A stretch of 64,000 nt of DNA from assembly GCF_963678975.1 (NCBI RefSeq), contig NC_089272.1, forward strand, positions 25,299,471 to 25,363,470, given 5' to 3'. Under the pieces are notes generated by a model. That model did no database searches, was not told where the DNA came from, and saw only the letters and a program-made list of their open reading frames with translations. Shown in pieces: positions 1 through 10,496 of this stretch (position 1 is its first letter; each line of letters opens with the position of its first letter). Made by a program: the position numbers and the translations under genes. Source of the stretch: Dysidea avara. Lineage: Eukaryota; Porifera; Demospongiae; Dictyoceratida; Dysideidae.

Positions 1-28
1 TGCACATAGCCATCAAATGTTTTCCAGT

Positions 29-2343
29 TCAAAGCTGCCAAACATTTTTCTTCTTTCTTCATTGGCAGTTGAAAACTCAGTTAGTATTGATTTAACATCT
101 ACGGTATCAGTTAGAGATTTATGTATACGTACTACATGTACCATCATGTTGTTCAAACATAATTGTGTCATTTAAGACCTCAAATAGGTTTTAACACGGC
201 GGAGTGCTGATGCGCTTCTCTCTGAAACAGCGTTGGTGGCTGGCATCAAAGCAATCAGCTTTACAAGCAAAGACCCTTGTGATAACAGAGATAGCTGTGC
301 TAGAGGCAAAGATTGAAAACATTTATGAATGTCACAGAATTGTAGGTGACGGCCACTAACTGCAATTTTCATTTGTCCAAGTAGCTCAAGTTGAGTTTCA
401 AGTTCAGATTTACTAAAATCTGATGCGTAAAAAGACACCACTTCATTGAGCTCCTGCAAATGGTCTTTCTTAGTTGCAGCCTTAATAATAAGCTGCTCTA
501 ATGTTGAGTATGTTTTATAATCCTTTTGCTGAAAACGATTTTCAATTGTAGCAATGATTGAATCAACACTTTGAAAGTATATTTGCTTATAATGCTGTTT
601 GACATCAGGAGGGTGATAAGGTTCAGCAGTGCCATCTTCATAATGTCTAGGACGTTTGCGAGCACGAAGTAAGGTTGGATCTTTGACTTCCAATGAGTTT
701 TGGGTAGTTTTAGCAAGTTCCCAAAACAAATCAATATCATCATCTGTTCGAATTTTCTTGAAAACTTCTATGCATAGTTTGGCCACACTATAAGCCTCTA
801 CTGCTGACATGGCTGTAGCTTGCAAAGTTTTGCTTAAATTGTCGGTGTGCTTTAGAATCCGCTCACCTAACAAAAGACCAAACAAAAAATCAAAATCCTT
901 CATTTTTGATCGAACTCAATTTATTGTAGCCTTTATTTCTGATTGTGAGCAAACTTCTAATGCTTCATCCCACGTTGCTTCTAAAGCAGAATAGTTGACG
1001 CGTATGCTCTCAAGGGATAAAGCACGCACAGTCCAACGGGTTGGACAAAGGTTCCGTATGCCCGGGGCTTGTGGTGTGAGTTCTTGATGAAACTTGTGAA
1101 AAATAGCATCTCCTAGGTGAATATTTGAAAAGCTTGCATATTTCAACCGCTACATCGAGAGCATCACACATGCATTTAATACTTTTCAAAGTGTCAGACA
1201 CAGCAAGATTTAAACTATGGCCATAGCAATGCAAATAAAGTGCTCGTGGCTCAAGTTTTTGAATGTCAGATGCCACTCGCTTCATGTTGGAAGCCCCATC
1301 ATAACACTGGGCTCTACACATTGACATTGAAAGAGTCATGCGGCGCACAGTATCAGTGACAACATGAACAATGGTAGCAACAGTTATGTCATCAACATGA
1401 TGGAGGCCTACAAAATCTTCATGTGCTTCGAACTTGTCATCGACCCATCTTATACACACAACAACCTGCTCTTTATTTGAAGAATCCGTGACTTCATCTG
1501 CCTCCACTGCAAAATAACCTGCTGCCTTTATGTCTGCAGCAATTCTACGCAAGTGACTGTGAGCCAAAAGCTTAATCACCTCATCCTGTATGTGGTGATC
1601 TGTGTACTTGTTTGTTTTACGTTTCATTATTTCTAACATCCCTGGATCGTCATTTGCACGCAGCAGCATTAATTGGTAAAAGCTGGATTCCTTCTCACAG
1701 CCACTACCGCCATCTTCTGATGGAATCCAATTGCCTCTGAATGGTAGGCCTTGTCTGGCAAGAAAGATGACATTTTGAAGAACTTTTTGCAAGTAAGCTG
1801 TTGATTGCCCTTTGGTTGGTACCAGCAGCAGCATAATGCTCACCAATATCTTTGTATTTGTTCATGACTAAATCAGCTGCCCACTTGTGCATCTAAATTA
1901 AAAAATAGAGAAACGAATGTAGTGATGCTCAAACTAGTGCGGTATTAAACAAAGCAGTTTGTTACGATATAGCTATGAATAATAATAAAAACTTACGTGG
2001 GAGCGTTCGTGAAGAGGAAATCCTCCGTGTTTCTCTCCAGTGGCATCCTTCCAATACGTATAGCCGCGGGTGAGAAAAGCATCCGATGTTTTGCTGGTCA
2101 GTGAGCAATTCCTGACTCTTTCTTGTTGCACTGCCTTAATACAACAAAGCAAAACGCTTTATCTTCTGTCTCGTTGTACGTGATCCATGGCCACTTATCG
2201 AACCACGAAGATTGGAAGGAACGATAGGTCGGCTTTTTGTCCCCAAACTTCCTCTTCGGAAAAGCAAAAGTCTTCGGGTGATTGGGTTTATCACCCAACA
2301 CTGGAAGAAACAAGTCTTCGTTATAATCAACTTCCACGGGCAC
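29..2343 (-). pseudogene. Decayed hAT transposase (ZMYM1-like, TTF-type zinc finger plus C-terminal dimerisation domain)
   Basis: Read on the minus strand, the pieces line up in order with the TTF-finger/DUF4371/hAT-dimerisation proteins annotated as ZMYM1-like. The TTF-like N-terminus is at 2343-2110 (FPKRKFGDKKPTYRSFQSSW). The DUF4371 core is at 1846-1010, with the segments FLARQGLPFRG and AVEADEVTDSSNKEQ. The HATC region is at 903-172, ending in ATNAVSERSASALRRVKTYL. An intron of about 104 nt (1893-1996) has a GTAAGT donor and a TTTAG acceptor and joins ...ERSH to MHKWAAD. Lesions: frameshifts near 2105, 1798 and 1110; an in-frame TGA near 914; and an in-frame TAA at 172-174, after which the same frame continues to 29 (MTQLCLNNMMVHVV...). 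The gene therefore cannot make transposase. The family is clear; whether one or two indels lie at each break is not. Confidence 0.88.
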
Positions 2344-2374
2344 CTGTTCAGAGCTGCCGCAGCCTTCCGCGTGC

Positions 2375-2640
2375 TAGTCTCGTGCCCAGACCCCACCCAC
2401 TGCGTGTTGAATAGGGTCTGGTGACATTCGCAGGAGTTTTGGGCCCTACGCCATTTTTCTTTTCTGACCAATCGGACGCCTTGATTCAGGTACAACGCGA
2501 TTTGATAGGCTGGAACTAGGAAAATGGCCGACTACAGCTATGGATACAAATGCGTAAACAATATGGCGGCGGGCCCAAAAACATAGCGTAAGTCACCAGA
2601 CCCTATTCAACGCAGTGGGTGGGGTCTGGGCACGAGACTA
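2375..2640. mobile_element. Inverted-repeat MITE of the TAGTCTCG family with 9-bp target duplication
   Basis: The two ends are inverted repeats of about 48 bp (2375-2424 and 2592-2640), both starting TAGTCTCGTGCCCAGACCCC when read inward. The flanks tccgcgtgc (2366-2374) and tccgcgtgt (2641-2649) are a 9-bp target duplication with one mismatch. It carries no ORF. It sits immediately upstream of the decayed hAT gene. Long inverted repeats with a 9-bp duplication suggest a non-autonomous Mutator-like element; that is inference. Confidence 0.8.
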
Positions 2641-3365
2641 TCCGCGTGTATGCCAAAAACGTAATTCGATTCGATTGTGGGTTTGCTCTTTCAAATAAAG
2701 TAATAATTACCACAAATTAAAAATACAAATTAAAAATATTGCCCCGGCTCTTGCCGGGGCTGCCGGGGCAGTTCCCCCGGCCCTGATCATACGTAGCTAA
2801 GTAGCTTGCTACACTGCTTCTCTGAATACTGTGACTGCTGTATTAGATAGCTACTTGGTAGCAATGAATGACAAAAAAAGTTGTAACAAAAATCTTGCAT
2901 AGCTACATGCTGTTTGCAAACATAGCTAACTGCACATAACTAAAAAGCAAAATCTATACACTTAATGTGCAACTCTTGTTTAATCACAACACCATCACTT
3001 GACTAAAAGCCATATAATACACATGCTTCATTCTACATTCTGTTGTTCATTTAACTTATGATACAATCAAGGTTTGGTATAGGGTTAGTTATGCAACCAG
3101 AACTATCTCAATTTCTGTATCATTAGCATGTGATTTACTCCGCTCCCATAAAACCTGTCCAGTGGTCCTCAACCAGCAGCGCTTGAAAAATTTGCAGCAG
3201 TTTCTGCACAATTGTCAGTATTGTGGTCATACCAGTGCCACTTGTAACAATATCATGCTATTTTGGTCAATATAAATATAATTGTAATAACAGAGTGCCT
3301 TACCCAAAACAAAACATTACAAGGGGTGGTAAATTAGTACATCACTTCATTGTTGCAATTAATAT

Positions 3366-3600
3366 GTGACCCTGTCTGCGAAAAGGGCTCTTATAGCCTT
3401 TCCAATTGCATATATATGGTAACCCATAACTTGACTGGTGAATATGGTACAAGCCTACAATTTGGCCACTCAACAACCCTAACCTGGCAGTAGCTGTGGG
3501 TGTAATTACATGGTGATAGCTTCAGTAGATTAGGAGTTATGATTAGCCAAACATGGATAATTGGAAAGGCTATAAGAGCCCTTTTCGCAGACCGGGTCAC
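3366..3600. mobile_element. Small inverted-repeat element (235 bp)
   Basis: The ends are near-perfect inverted repeats of about 41 bp: GTGACCCTGTCTGCGAAAAG on the left against GTGACCCGGTCTGCGAAAAG read inward from the right. Both flanks are atat, a possible 4-bp (or TA-based) target duplication. It has no coding capacity. Confidence 0.75.
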
Positions 3601-3850
3601 ATATATTGTCACTAAAGAATGTTTTAAATCCCCCAGGCATGATTAGGTCAGCTTGGTAGATCATATTTTGTATAGCTAATAACCGTTAATTTTTGGTATT
3701 TGGTATACAGTGTAGCTAAGTTAATTAGTCATTAAGTGACTGATGTGTTTGGAAAATATATGATCTGCCCAAAATATTGTCAAATAGTTGGTTTCCTGCA
3801 ACCCACTAGCAACATCCAGTGTATTCATTTTACTCACATTGGTACGTTAG

Positions 3851-3944
3851 TCTCACATACGTGGGCATCGCAGACTACTTCAAAGCCAGGAAAATAAAGC
3901 CGAGAGGAAAGCTGATCATGAGTCGTCTCTTCCAATTCATACAG
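3851..3944 (+). CDS. Possible unassigned exon
   Basis: An open stretch of about 31 codons (including GIADYFKARK and KPRGKLIMSRLFQFIQ) is preceded by a GTTAG acceptor-like site and followed by CAG/GTATAT. I do not recognise the peptide, and no joining exon was found. It could be chance. Confidence 0.25.
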
Positions 3945-4309
3945 GTATATTACGTACAGTAAATGTTTATATTATTGTATTTAAGTCAATAGCTAGTTGC
4001 ACTGTGAAAAAAGTTCAGAATAATAAGGTCTATAACAGTCTTATTATGTTAGTATTGGAATGAAATTGTACAGCATATAGTATTAGATTAGGACTTTACT
4101 ATAACAAGCTTATTGAATACATTTAAGACAGTCATATATTAGAGATTAAAACACTAGTATAGTGCAGTGTATTATCAGACTATACTAAGCCTATTTCAAC
4201 CATATATTGGCGACTATACTACCATACTTTTTAAATCTGTGGCTACCTTAATTAAATAATTTCTATAATTATATCTGTAATGAATTTAATTATGTAAATA
4301 CGTTAAAAC

Positions 4310-5760
4310 CACAATAGGTACAGCTAGTAAATCAATGTCTCCTTGGCTGGCCATGACAGTAGCAAATAAATTTCGTCATTTATCAGTATTTATCCAACTA
4401 CAGCAGGTAAGACAGTAAATACAATTCACAAGTTCCATTACAAATTACCTGTATTATCACCATGTAGAACTCTGTGACAATCTGTTAGTTGTCAGTCCCA
4501 CAGCTCTAATACAAAGATGGTAAATATAATGTGTATTCTGGACAATCGTTGGACTTACAGTTAGTTTGTAACAATAAGAATCTCATAAAACTGAGACCTT
4601 GTCTGGAAACCTAGTATTACCATGTAGAATGGCGGCTAGGTCCCACAACTCTATTAAAGACGGTAAATATAATGCGTATACTGAACAATCATTATACTTA
4701 CAGTTTGTAACAATCTTTTAAAACTGAGACCAAGTCTGAGACTGACAATCCATGTAGAACTAAGACAAGTCTGATAAGACCAGGTCTCACAACCCTAAAT
4801 GGAGGCAAATATTCTGGATTACTTGGTGTACTTACAGTTGTTATCAGTGAGTCTAACCAGACATAAAACGGCCACTTAGTATTTGACTTTGTTGGGCTAA
4901 TATCAGACGAAGATTTTTGAATGGTCATATCTCAGCCAAGAACAATGATATCAAGCTGTAACTAGCAGGTATGGTTATTAAGTGTTAACATAAGTACATT
5001 CAGGCATTGATTTATGTTAAATCCCTATTCTTTGGCTAATGTATAGGCATACCGTGCTAGTTAGAGTTTGAAATATTCACTCTTGGCTGAGATATTATAC
5101 CGTTCAAAAATCTTCATCTGATATTCACCCATACCCAAAACTCACAAAAATACTCCTACCACATAGCCATTGTTATGTCTGTTACGTGAGCTCACAAGAA
5201 GCATCTGATACACCAATAACCAGGTCTAATCACTACGTACAATTGAAACAAGACTAAATAATATAATTTGCATACTCTCAGTGAACTTACTTTTGTTAGC
5301 AACAAGCATGGTCAGTGAAATAAGGACAAACAACATGGAACAGGTTCTTGAAAGCACTCAACTCATTAGACGTACATGAGGTAGCAGCTGTCAGCTGTTG
5401 ACAAAAAGTAGTGGAAAACACGAAGAAATAAGACCGGTTCCCAGAAGAAATGAGACCAGTTTCCACAAACCTAAACGAAGGTAAATATAAATTGTATACT
5501 GGACACTTTCAGTGCATTCACTCACAGATGTTAGCAATAAGAAGAATCTCCTAGAACTGAGACTAAGTCTGTAATTCCTGAAAAGAAAATGAATAAAAAC
5601 ACAATCAGGCTTAATGCACTTACAGCTGTAAGTAATTAGAAGATGAGGTCGAACAACTCCATGAAAAAAGAACAAAACTGTCCACATATGGTTGCTACCA
5701 GATTCTTTAAAAGAAGCAGCTGCCATTGAAGGAAATTAACACTGCAGATGTCATACACTG
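4310..5760 (-). other. Block of tandemly duplicated exon/intron-like modules, minus strand
   Basis: On the minus strand the same module recurs: an acceptor (TTTAG or TATTAG), an exon-like piece starting AGTTGTGGGACC or a variant, a shared motif GTCTCAGTTTTA..GATT, then a donor CT/GTAAGT. Donors lie near 4556, 4700, 4835, 5520 (GTGAGT) and 5626. The intron-like pieces are about 41-55 nt and end in a shared ttatatttacc..tttag tract. The longest open pieces (4698-4928 and 5391-5726) share phrases such as VVRPGLI and VVRPHLL. Stops interrupt other copies, so no common reading frame survives. I do not recognise a protein. It may be a spliced non-coding RNA or a decayed multi-exon gene. Confidence 0.45.
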
Positions 5761-5847
5761 ACAACCTGGAGAACTAAGAGGTCCAAAAAGAAACTGTACA
5801 TCTGAAGAGATAATATACAAAATCATAAGAGAAGACCATGCATACTC

Positions 5848-6733
5848 CAGGGGCGGATCTAGGATTTATAAAAGGGTGGGGGGCTAACTCAAGGTACTAA
5901 TCTCTTGGGTAGAGATGTGTGAAGCACACTACCCAGCATGCAAAGCATGCTGGAACTAGGGGGGTCTGGGGGCATGCCACCCCAGGAAAAATTTTGAAAA
6001 ATAGATGCTAAAATACTGCAATTTGGAGACATTTACACATAAAATTCATAATATTTTCTGCCTGTAGATATTTTATATACTGCCTTTAGATTGTAGATAT
6101 GGCTCTCTGAAGCATTTTGCTAATGGAAAAGTTTGGGTAGGTTACAGACAACCAAGTACATGATGCACCCCTCTCACAATTGCACAACACTTAATAGGTG
6201 CATGTTAGAATAATAATGTTGAAAGTGGAAAATTTTGAAATTTGAACAATACAAGATTGAATCTGAGAGCATTTTCAATGGAAATTGTGTACCTGAATTA
6301 AGTATTGTTATACATGTAAATTGCACAAGTAGATGAATGAAGCCCTTTACACAGACCAATGCACTCCATTGTATGCATAGGTGCAGGTAGATTTGGAAAA
6401 ATTCCATAACAGAACTAACTACATGTTTCCAGTGAATGCTCTATTAGAGTAGTTAGCTGACTGCTCTATTAGAGTATCTCGATCTTGTACACCTCCAATG
6501 CTGATCCGAGTCCTTGTTGCATAAACTTTAGCATAAATCCACTGATAATACCTTGGAAAGATGTTTATAAGGTGGTTTTATGAGTATTTGTATTATTAGT
6601 GATCATATAATTATGCTAAGACAAAATTTCATTATAATACTCAGCATATTGATCAAATAAAGCCTAAATATGAAGGGGGGGGGGGGGGGGGGGCTTCAGC
6701 CCCCAAATCCCCCCCCCCCTAGATCCGCCCCTG
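5848..6733. mobile_element. Non-autonomous hAT-like element, CAGGGGCGGATCTAGG ends
   Basis: Perfect 16-bp terminal inverted repeats (CAGGGGCGGATCTAGG) bound 886 bp. The 5-bp target duplication tactc is at 5843-5847 and 6734-6738. A long poly-G run lies near the right end, just before a run of C. Part of the interior (about 5940-6060, including ggggtctgggggcatgcc) resembles the interior of the element at 25621, which carries hAT coding sequence. That links the two families. Confidence 0.85.
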
Positions 6734-6738
6734 TACTC

Positions 6739-8031
6739 TTACTGTTGATGGCTGATGAACCGTGTCCACTTGTCGTCTGCCATAAGCTGAGATAACAGGT
6801 TATAAAACATGTAATACGTACACAGCAACACCAAATTCGAATCATTTGCAGCTAGGCCTGGTATTGTCATACAATACACAATAAACAATTTAATATGGCT
6901 AAACCTATCGTGCAAGCTATCATTTTAGTACTCATCTAGAGATGTTTTTAATCACTGCCATCGTAGGAATTGTCCACCACGCCACTTCACCACTACAGCC
7001 AGCATGGATGTACAGTTGTGGTCCATAACTATCACCATGAGAGCATGACTCATTGGACGATGGCGCCGATCGCGCACACTCTCTCCGCAAGATACACCGT
7101 CATTATCACTCACACTTACAACCTCTGATACAACAATAGCGACAAAGATGGCAACTTAATTGCATCTGATATGCATGCGCACACCACTGACTCCTTCAAT
7201 TTTAAACAAGCATTACTACGAAATTTTGCAGGTGTGCTAACTGTGCAAGAAAATCTGGATTTGTATGACTCTTAGAAAGAATTTTTCTGGTATTATATGC
7301 TTTGCCATATGAAAATGTGTGCTTATGAAATTATCACAACAAAGCTAGCTGTATAGTGATTAACAAAAGTGCACTTATTGTAAAATCATCATCATGACTT
7401 TGTTTGATATAGTAAAAAAAATATCTTAAGTCACATGCTGTCTGTATAAACAAAAGTCCATGACTGAATAATGAGATGGTGAAGCTAAAAAGTTATCATG
7501 CACATTTAGTTAAGTAAACAAAGCCATACAAAGAATGTGTATTAAACTAAAGTATAATCTGATGCTGCAAGCAAGGGCAGTGTGTTGGGGTCCATGGGTT
7601 CCATAATATTTAAATTAAATTTTGCATGCCGGCTTGATGAACTTCTAATGAATACAGTGTAGCAATAATTGTGGTGTGTTATATAGTTTTAGCTAATCGG
7701 CAAAGATTTGCTGACTACTTGCATATACCCATATAATTATTAATAGTGCTGTCATTAACTATAATTGCATAATATTGTGACCGGTTTTGTGAAAAGCAGT
7801 CTTTTCATGCACACATCCAATTTGCCAACTTTAACAATTCATAGCTTCAGACAGATTAAAGGAAACTATTGACTTCAAAGTTTGTCAATAACGTTGCTAA
7901 ATGGGTGAAAGATTTTAGGACTATATATACAGCTCCTATATGGATTGGTGTTAAAGGTTTATTTTCAGAAATCCAATTAGATTATTATACAGTGTGTTTG
8001 GTGGTCAAGAACTTGCAGAAAAAGTTCACAA
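6739..8031. other. Region without recognised genes
   Basis: I found no gene here. The stretch 6960-7150 is GC-richer than its surroundings. On the minus strand it has a CCAAT motif, an AAGATGGC-type motif and a GTAAGT donor after CAGAGGTT, so it could be a 5' exon or promoter for minus-strand transcription toward the exon-like modules at 5760-4310. The rest is AT-rich sequence. Confidence 0.25.
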
Positions 8032-8210
8032 ACAAGTATAAGAAAAATTAGGATTTTAAACTAGAGTAGGGACAATGTAGTAGCAAGAGTCCATAATAAG
8101 AGAGAGTGTCTTACTTCAATATGCCTTATCAAAAATGAACCCGTTAAGTATAAATGGACTCTTGGTAGTAGCTACCATGATAAAAAGTACCGAAACAAGC
8201 TGGATTGGAG

Positions 8211-8916
8211 TAGAGCTGTACCGATATGGGTTTTTGGCATGTACCGATATCCGATATGGATACCACCAAAAGAAGCCGATAACCGATAGTCGATCCAATA
8301 TTTGCATCACAAGCAAAAGTCATAGTTAATCAATGCAAAAGTGTACAGTTATCTACTCTACAACAACATGTGGATATATTCATTGCTCACTCTATGCCTG
8401 TGATAATAGTGTCTTGGGTTTCTATTGTGCAATCCAGACAATTAGGCACCCACAAACATTTTTATGCAAACTCCCATGGAGCCTTAAACGGATATTTCTG
8501 CATTACTCTGCATTTTATTGGTTTGTGTGAAGGCTGGTACAGTAGGTTTTCTTGGTTATCCTGTGACCGTTCTTTTTTATTACAAAGGTACTATATATAA
8601 CTGCTTCATTTATTTAAGACTGATAAGCTTTCCAGCAACAAACACTAGAATCACGTGTATTTGTATGGCAGCTTCTCCGGCGTAGCGTAGCGCTTGCTGT
8701 AGAGTGAAGAATAAGCCACTGCCACTGAACAGCCACATGGATAACGTAGAAAAAACCAATATTATAATCTGTTTATGCACAAACTATTGCTGTATAAATA
8801 TCGGTAGCGATATCGGTCCTCGTACTGCTCTGTACCGATGCCAACTGATATTGTCGGTAAAAAATGCCATATCGGTGGCCAATATTTTGGCTGATCCGAT
8901 TATCAGTACAGCTCTA
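8211..8916. mobile_element. hAT MITE with exact 8-bp target duplication
   Basis: The ends are TAGAGCTGTAC and its inverse GTACAGCTCTA. The exact 8-bp duplication gattggag is at 8203-8210 and 8917-8924. The 706-bp interior has no transposase. Subterminal regions are rich in taccgatat/tatcggt motifs. An 8-bp duplication with TAGAG-type ends is typical of hAT elements. A degenerate relative with the same cgatac-type motifs lies at about 24470-24870. Confidence 0.85.
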
Positions 8917-9258
8917 GATTGGAGTAGTATGTAATGTCCAATTGTTGTAAAACAATAAGGAGCAAATATTTCTACTGTTATGTGGAGATGAAACACCATT
9001 ATAAGAAATCAGGGGTCGTAGGCCTGATATTTGAGAAGCGAAAACAATATACAGTGCTGAATGGGATTCTACAGCTACAGGTTAAACATTAACTCGGCTC
9101 TGCATCGAAAGTAATACCTGTACCATAAAATTACATGCAGTACCTTAAATGCCAAAATGGTCGGACTGAAGGTGGTCTAAGGCTGGCAACTAAATTTTAT
9201 AAATCTTTAGGAAATGTATAGGTTTTAAACACAATACACTACGCACAACACGAACTTA

Positions 9259-9330
9259 CGTGGGTCTGTATCCAAGAGACTTAGCTCCTTATCATCTTCG
9301 TTTGCACGTAATCTCATCTCTGTTAACGAA
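9259..9330 (-). CDS. Possible first coding exon, minus strand
   Basis: On the minus strand an ATG near 9315 opens a 19-codon stretch (MRLRANEDDKELSLLDTDP) that runs into a GTAAGT donor whose first base is at 9258. An in-frame stop lies a short way upstream. No downstream exon or product was recognised. Confidence 0.25.
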
Positions 9331-9730
9331 GGATAGATCCTGGTTTTCAGTTATTACTCTCTCTCCACACCGTCTAGCTTTTAATATTTCTAGCGGCGCT
9401 CGGTCATGGCTGCACAATACAGAAAACTTGATTCCAGCAGTTTAGCGTCTCTCCTTTGCAGCAAACCCATTTAGACAGGACTATACGCATATTATTATAT
9501 TGGGATCACGTGATCACATATAATTAAAATTAATAAGTAATTAGTTATAATCAATCAAATGCCTGTCAGTTTAGCTGCAAGTCAGTAGTCTTCAGGAACC
9601 TATTGGGGAATAAATGACATTATTTTATGGCAGATATTAATAACAGATGAATGTATGAATGCAGGCACTGGTCACACGTACAAACAACAGTATGAAGAAG
9701 TTAGCAAGCAAGCAAGCACTCACCTAACTC

Positions 9731-9758
9731 CCTCCCTCTCACTCACTCACTCACTCAC

Positions 9759-9849
<91 letters not shown>

Positions 9850-9893
9850 CTCACTCACTCACTCACACACACACACACACACACAGTTACTGC
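9731..9893. repeat. Compound microsatellite (ctca)n-(aatc)n-(cact)n-(ca)n
   Basis: Uninterrupted tetranucleotide runs, about 23-24 copies of caat/aatc in the middle, flanked by ctca/cact runs and ending in a CA dinucleotide run. The ORF across it is a repeat artefact. Confidence 0.97.
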
Positions 9894-10496
9894 ATTTAAA
9901 TCAGCACACAATTCAATTCTATTAACACCTTATTTCAAGTATGTGTATACAGGGCTATTTTGTACAGAGCAATTTTGTTTCTACACCCCTGTGTCTGCAT
10001 CCCTGACAACTTCTTTAATAACAAAAATCATATCCGTGTGAAGTGCAAGTTAAACTAGCAATGTTTTATACTCTGAAGGTAGTCATGTCGTATGTGAATT
10101 AGCTACATGAACTCTGACATACATACTTGTAATTTACACACTCACCATATATATTTGCATGGGTCACCAATTTTGAAGGGGCATTGAGAGGTCACCATCC
10201 TCACCTCTCGCACTTTATCAGTTAGAATTACAACATTGTACTAAATAATTAGAATAAGCATAATAAAATTACAGATAAATAAACAAACAAACAAACAAAC
10301 GTAGGACTAGGCATTTCATAAAGAAAAATACATCCCAGACCGTCACTATAGCATCTTTACGCCACTGCTGGATGCATACATCGTGCGTGGGCGGGACAAT
10401 TCGTGATTCCGTTTGGCCCACAAAATAATTCATAGTAGTGGCAATATAATAAAGACGCCTTGCCTTTTTTTGTGAAGCTTATTGCCAGCTATTTTA

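Noticed and set aside
3849-3878. TAGTCT...AGACTA stretch resembling the TAGTCTCG family
   Set aside because: Only 6 bp of inverted sequence over 30 bp and no target duplication; probably coincidence.
9655-10041. 128-codon ORF across the microsatellite
   Set aside because: Most of it is translated tetranucleotide repeat (INQS units); no coding evidence.
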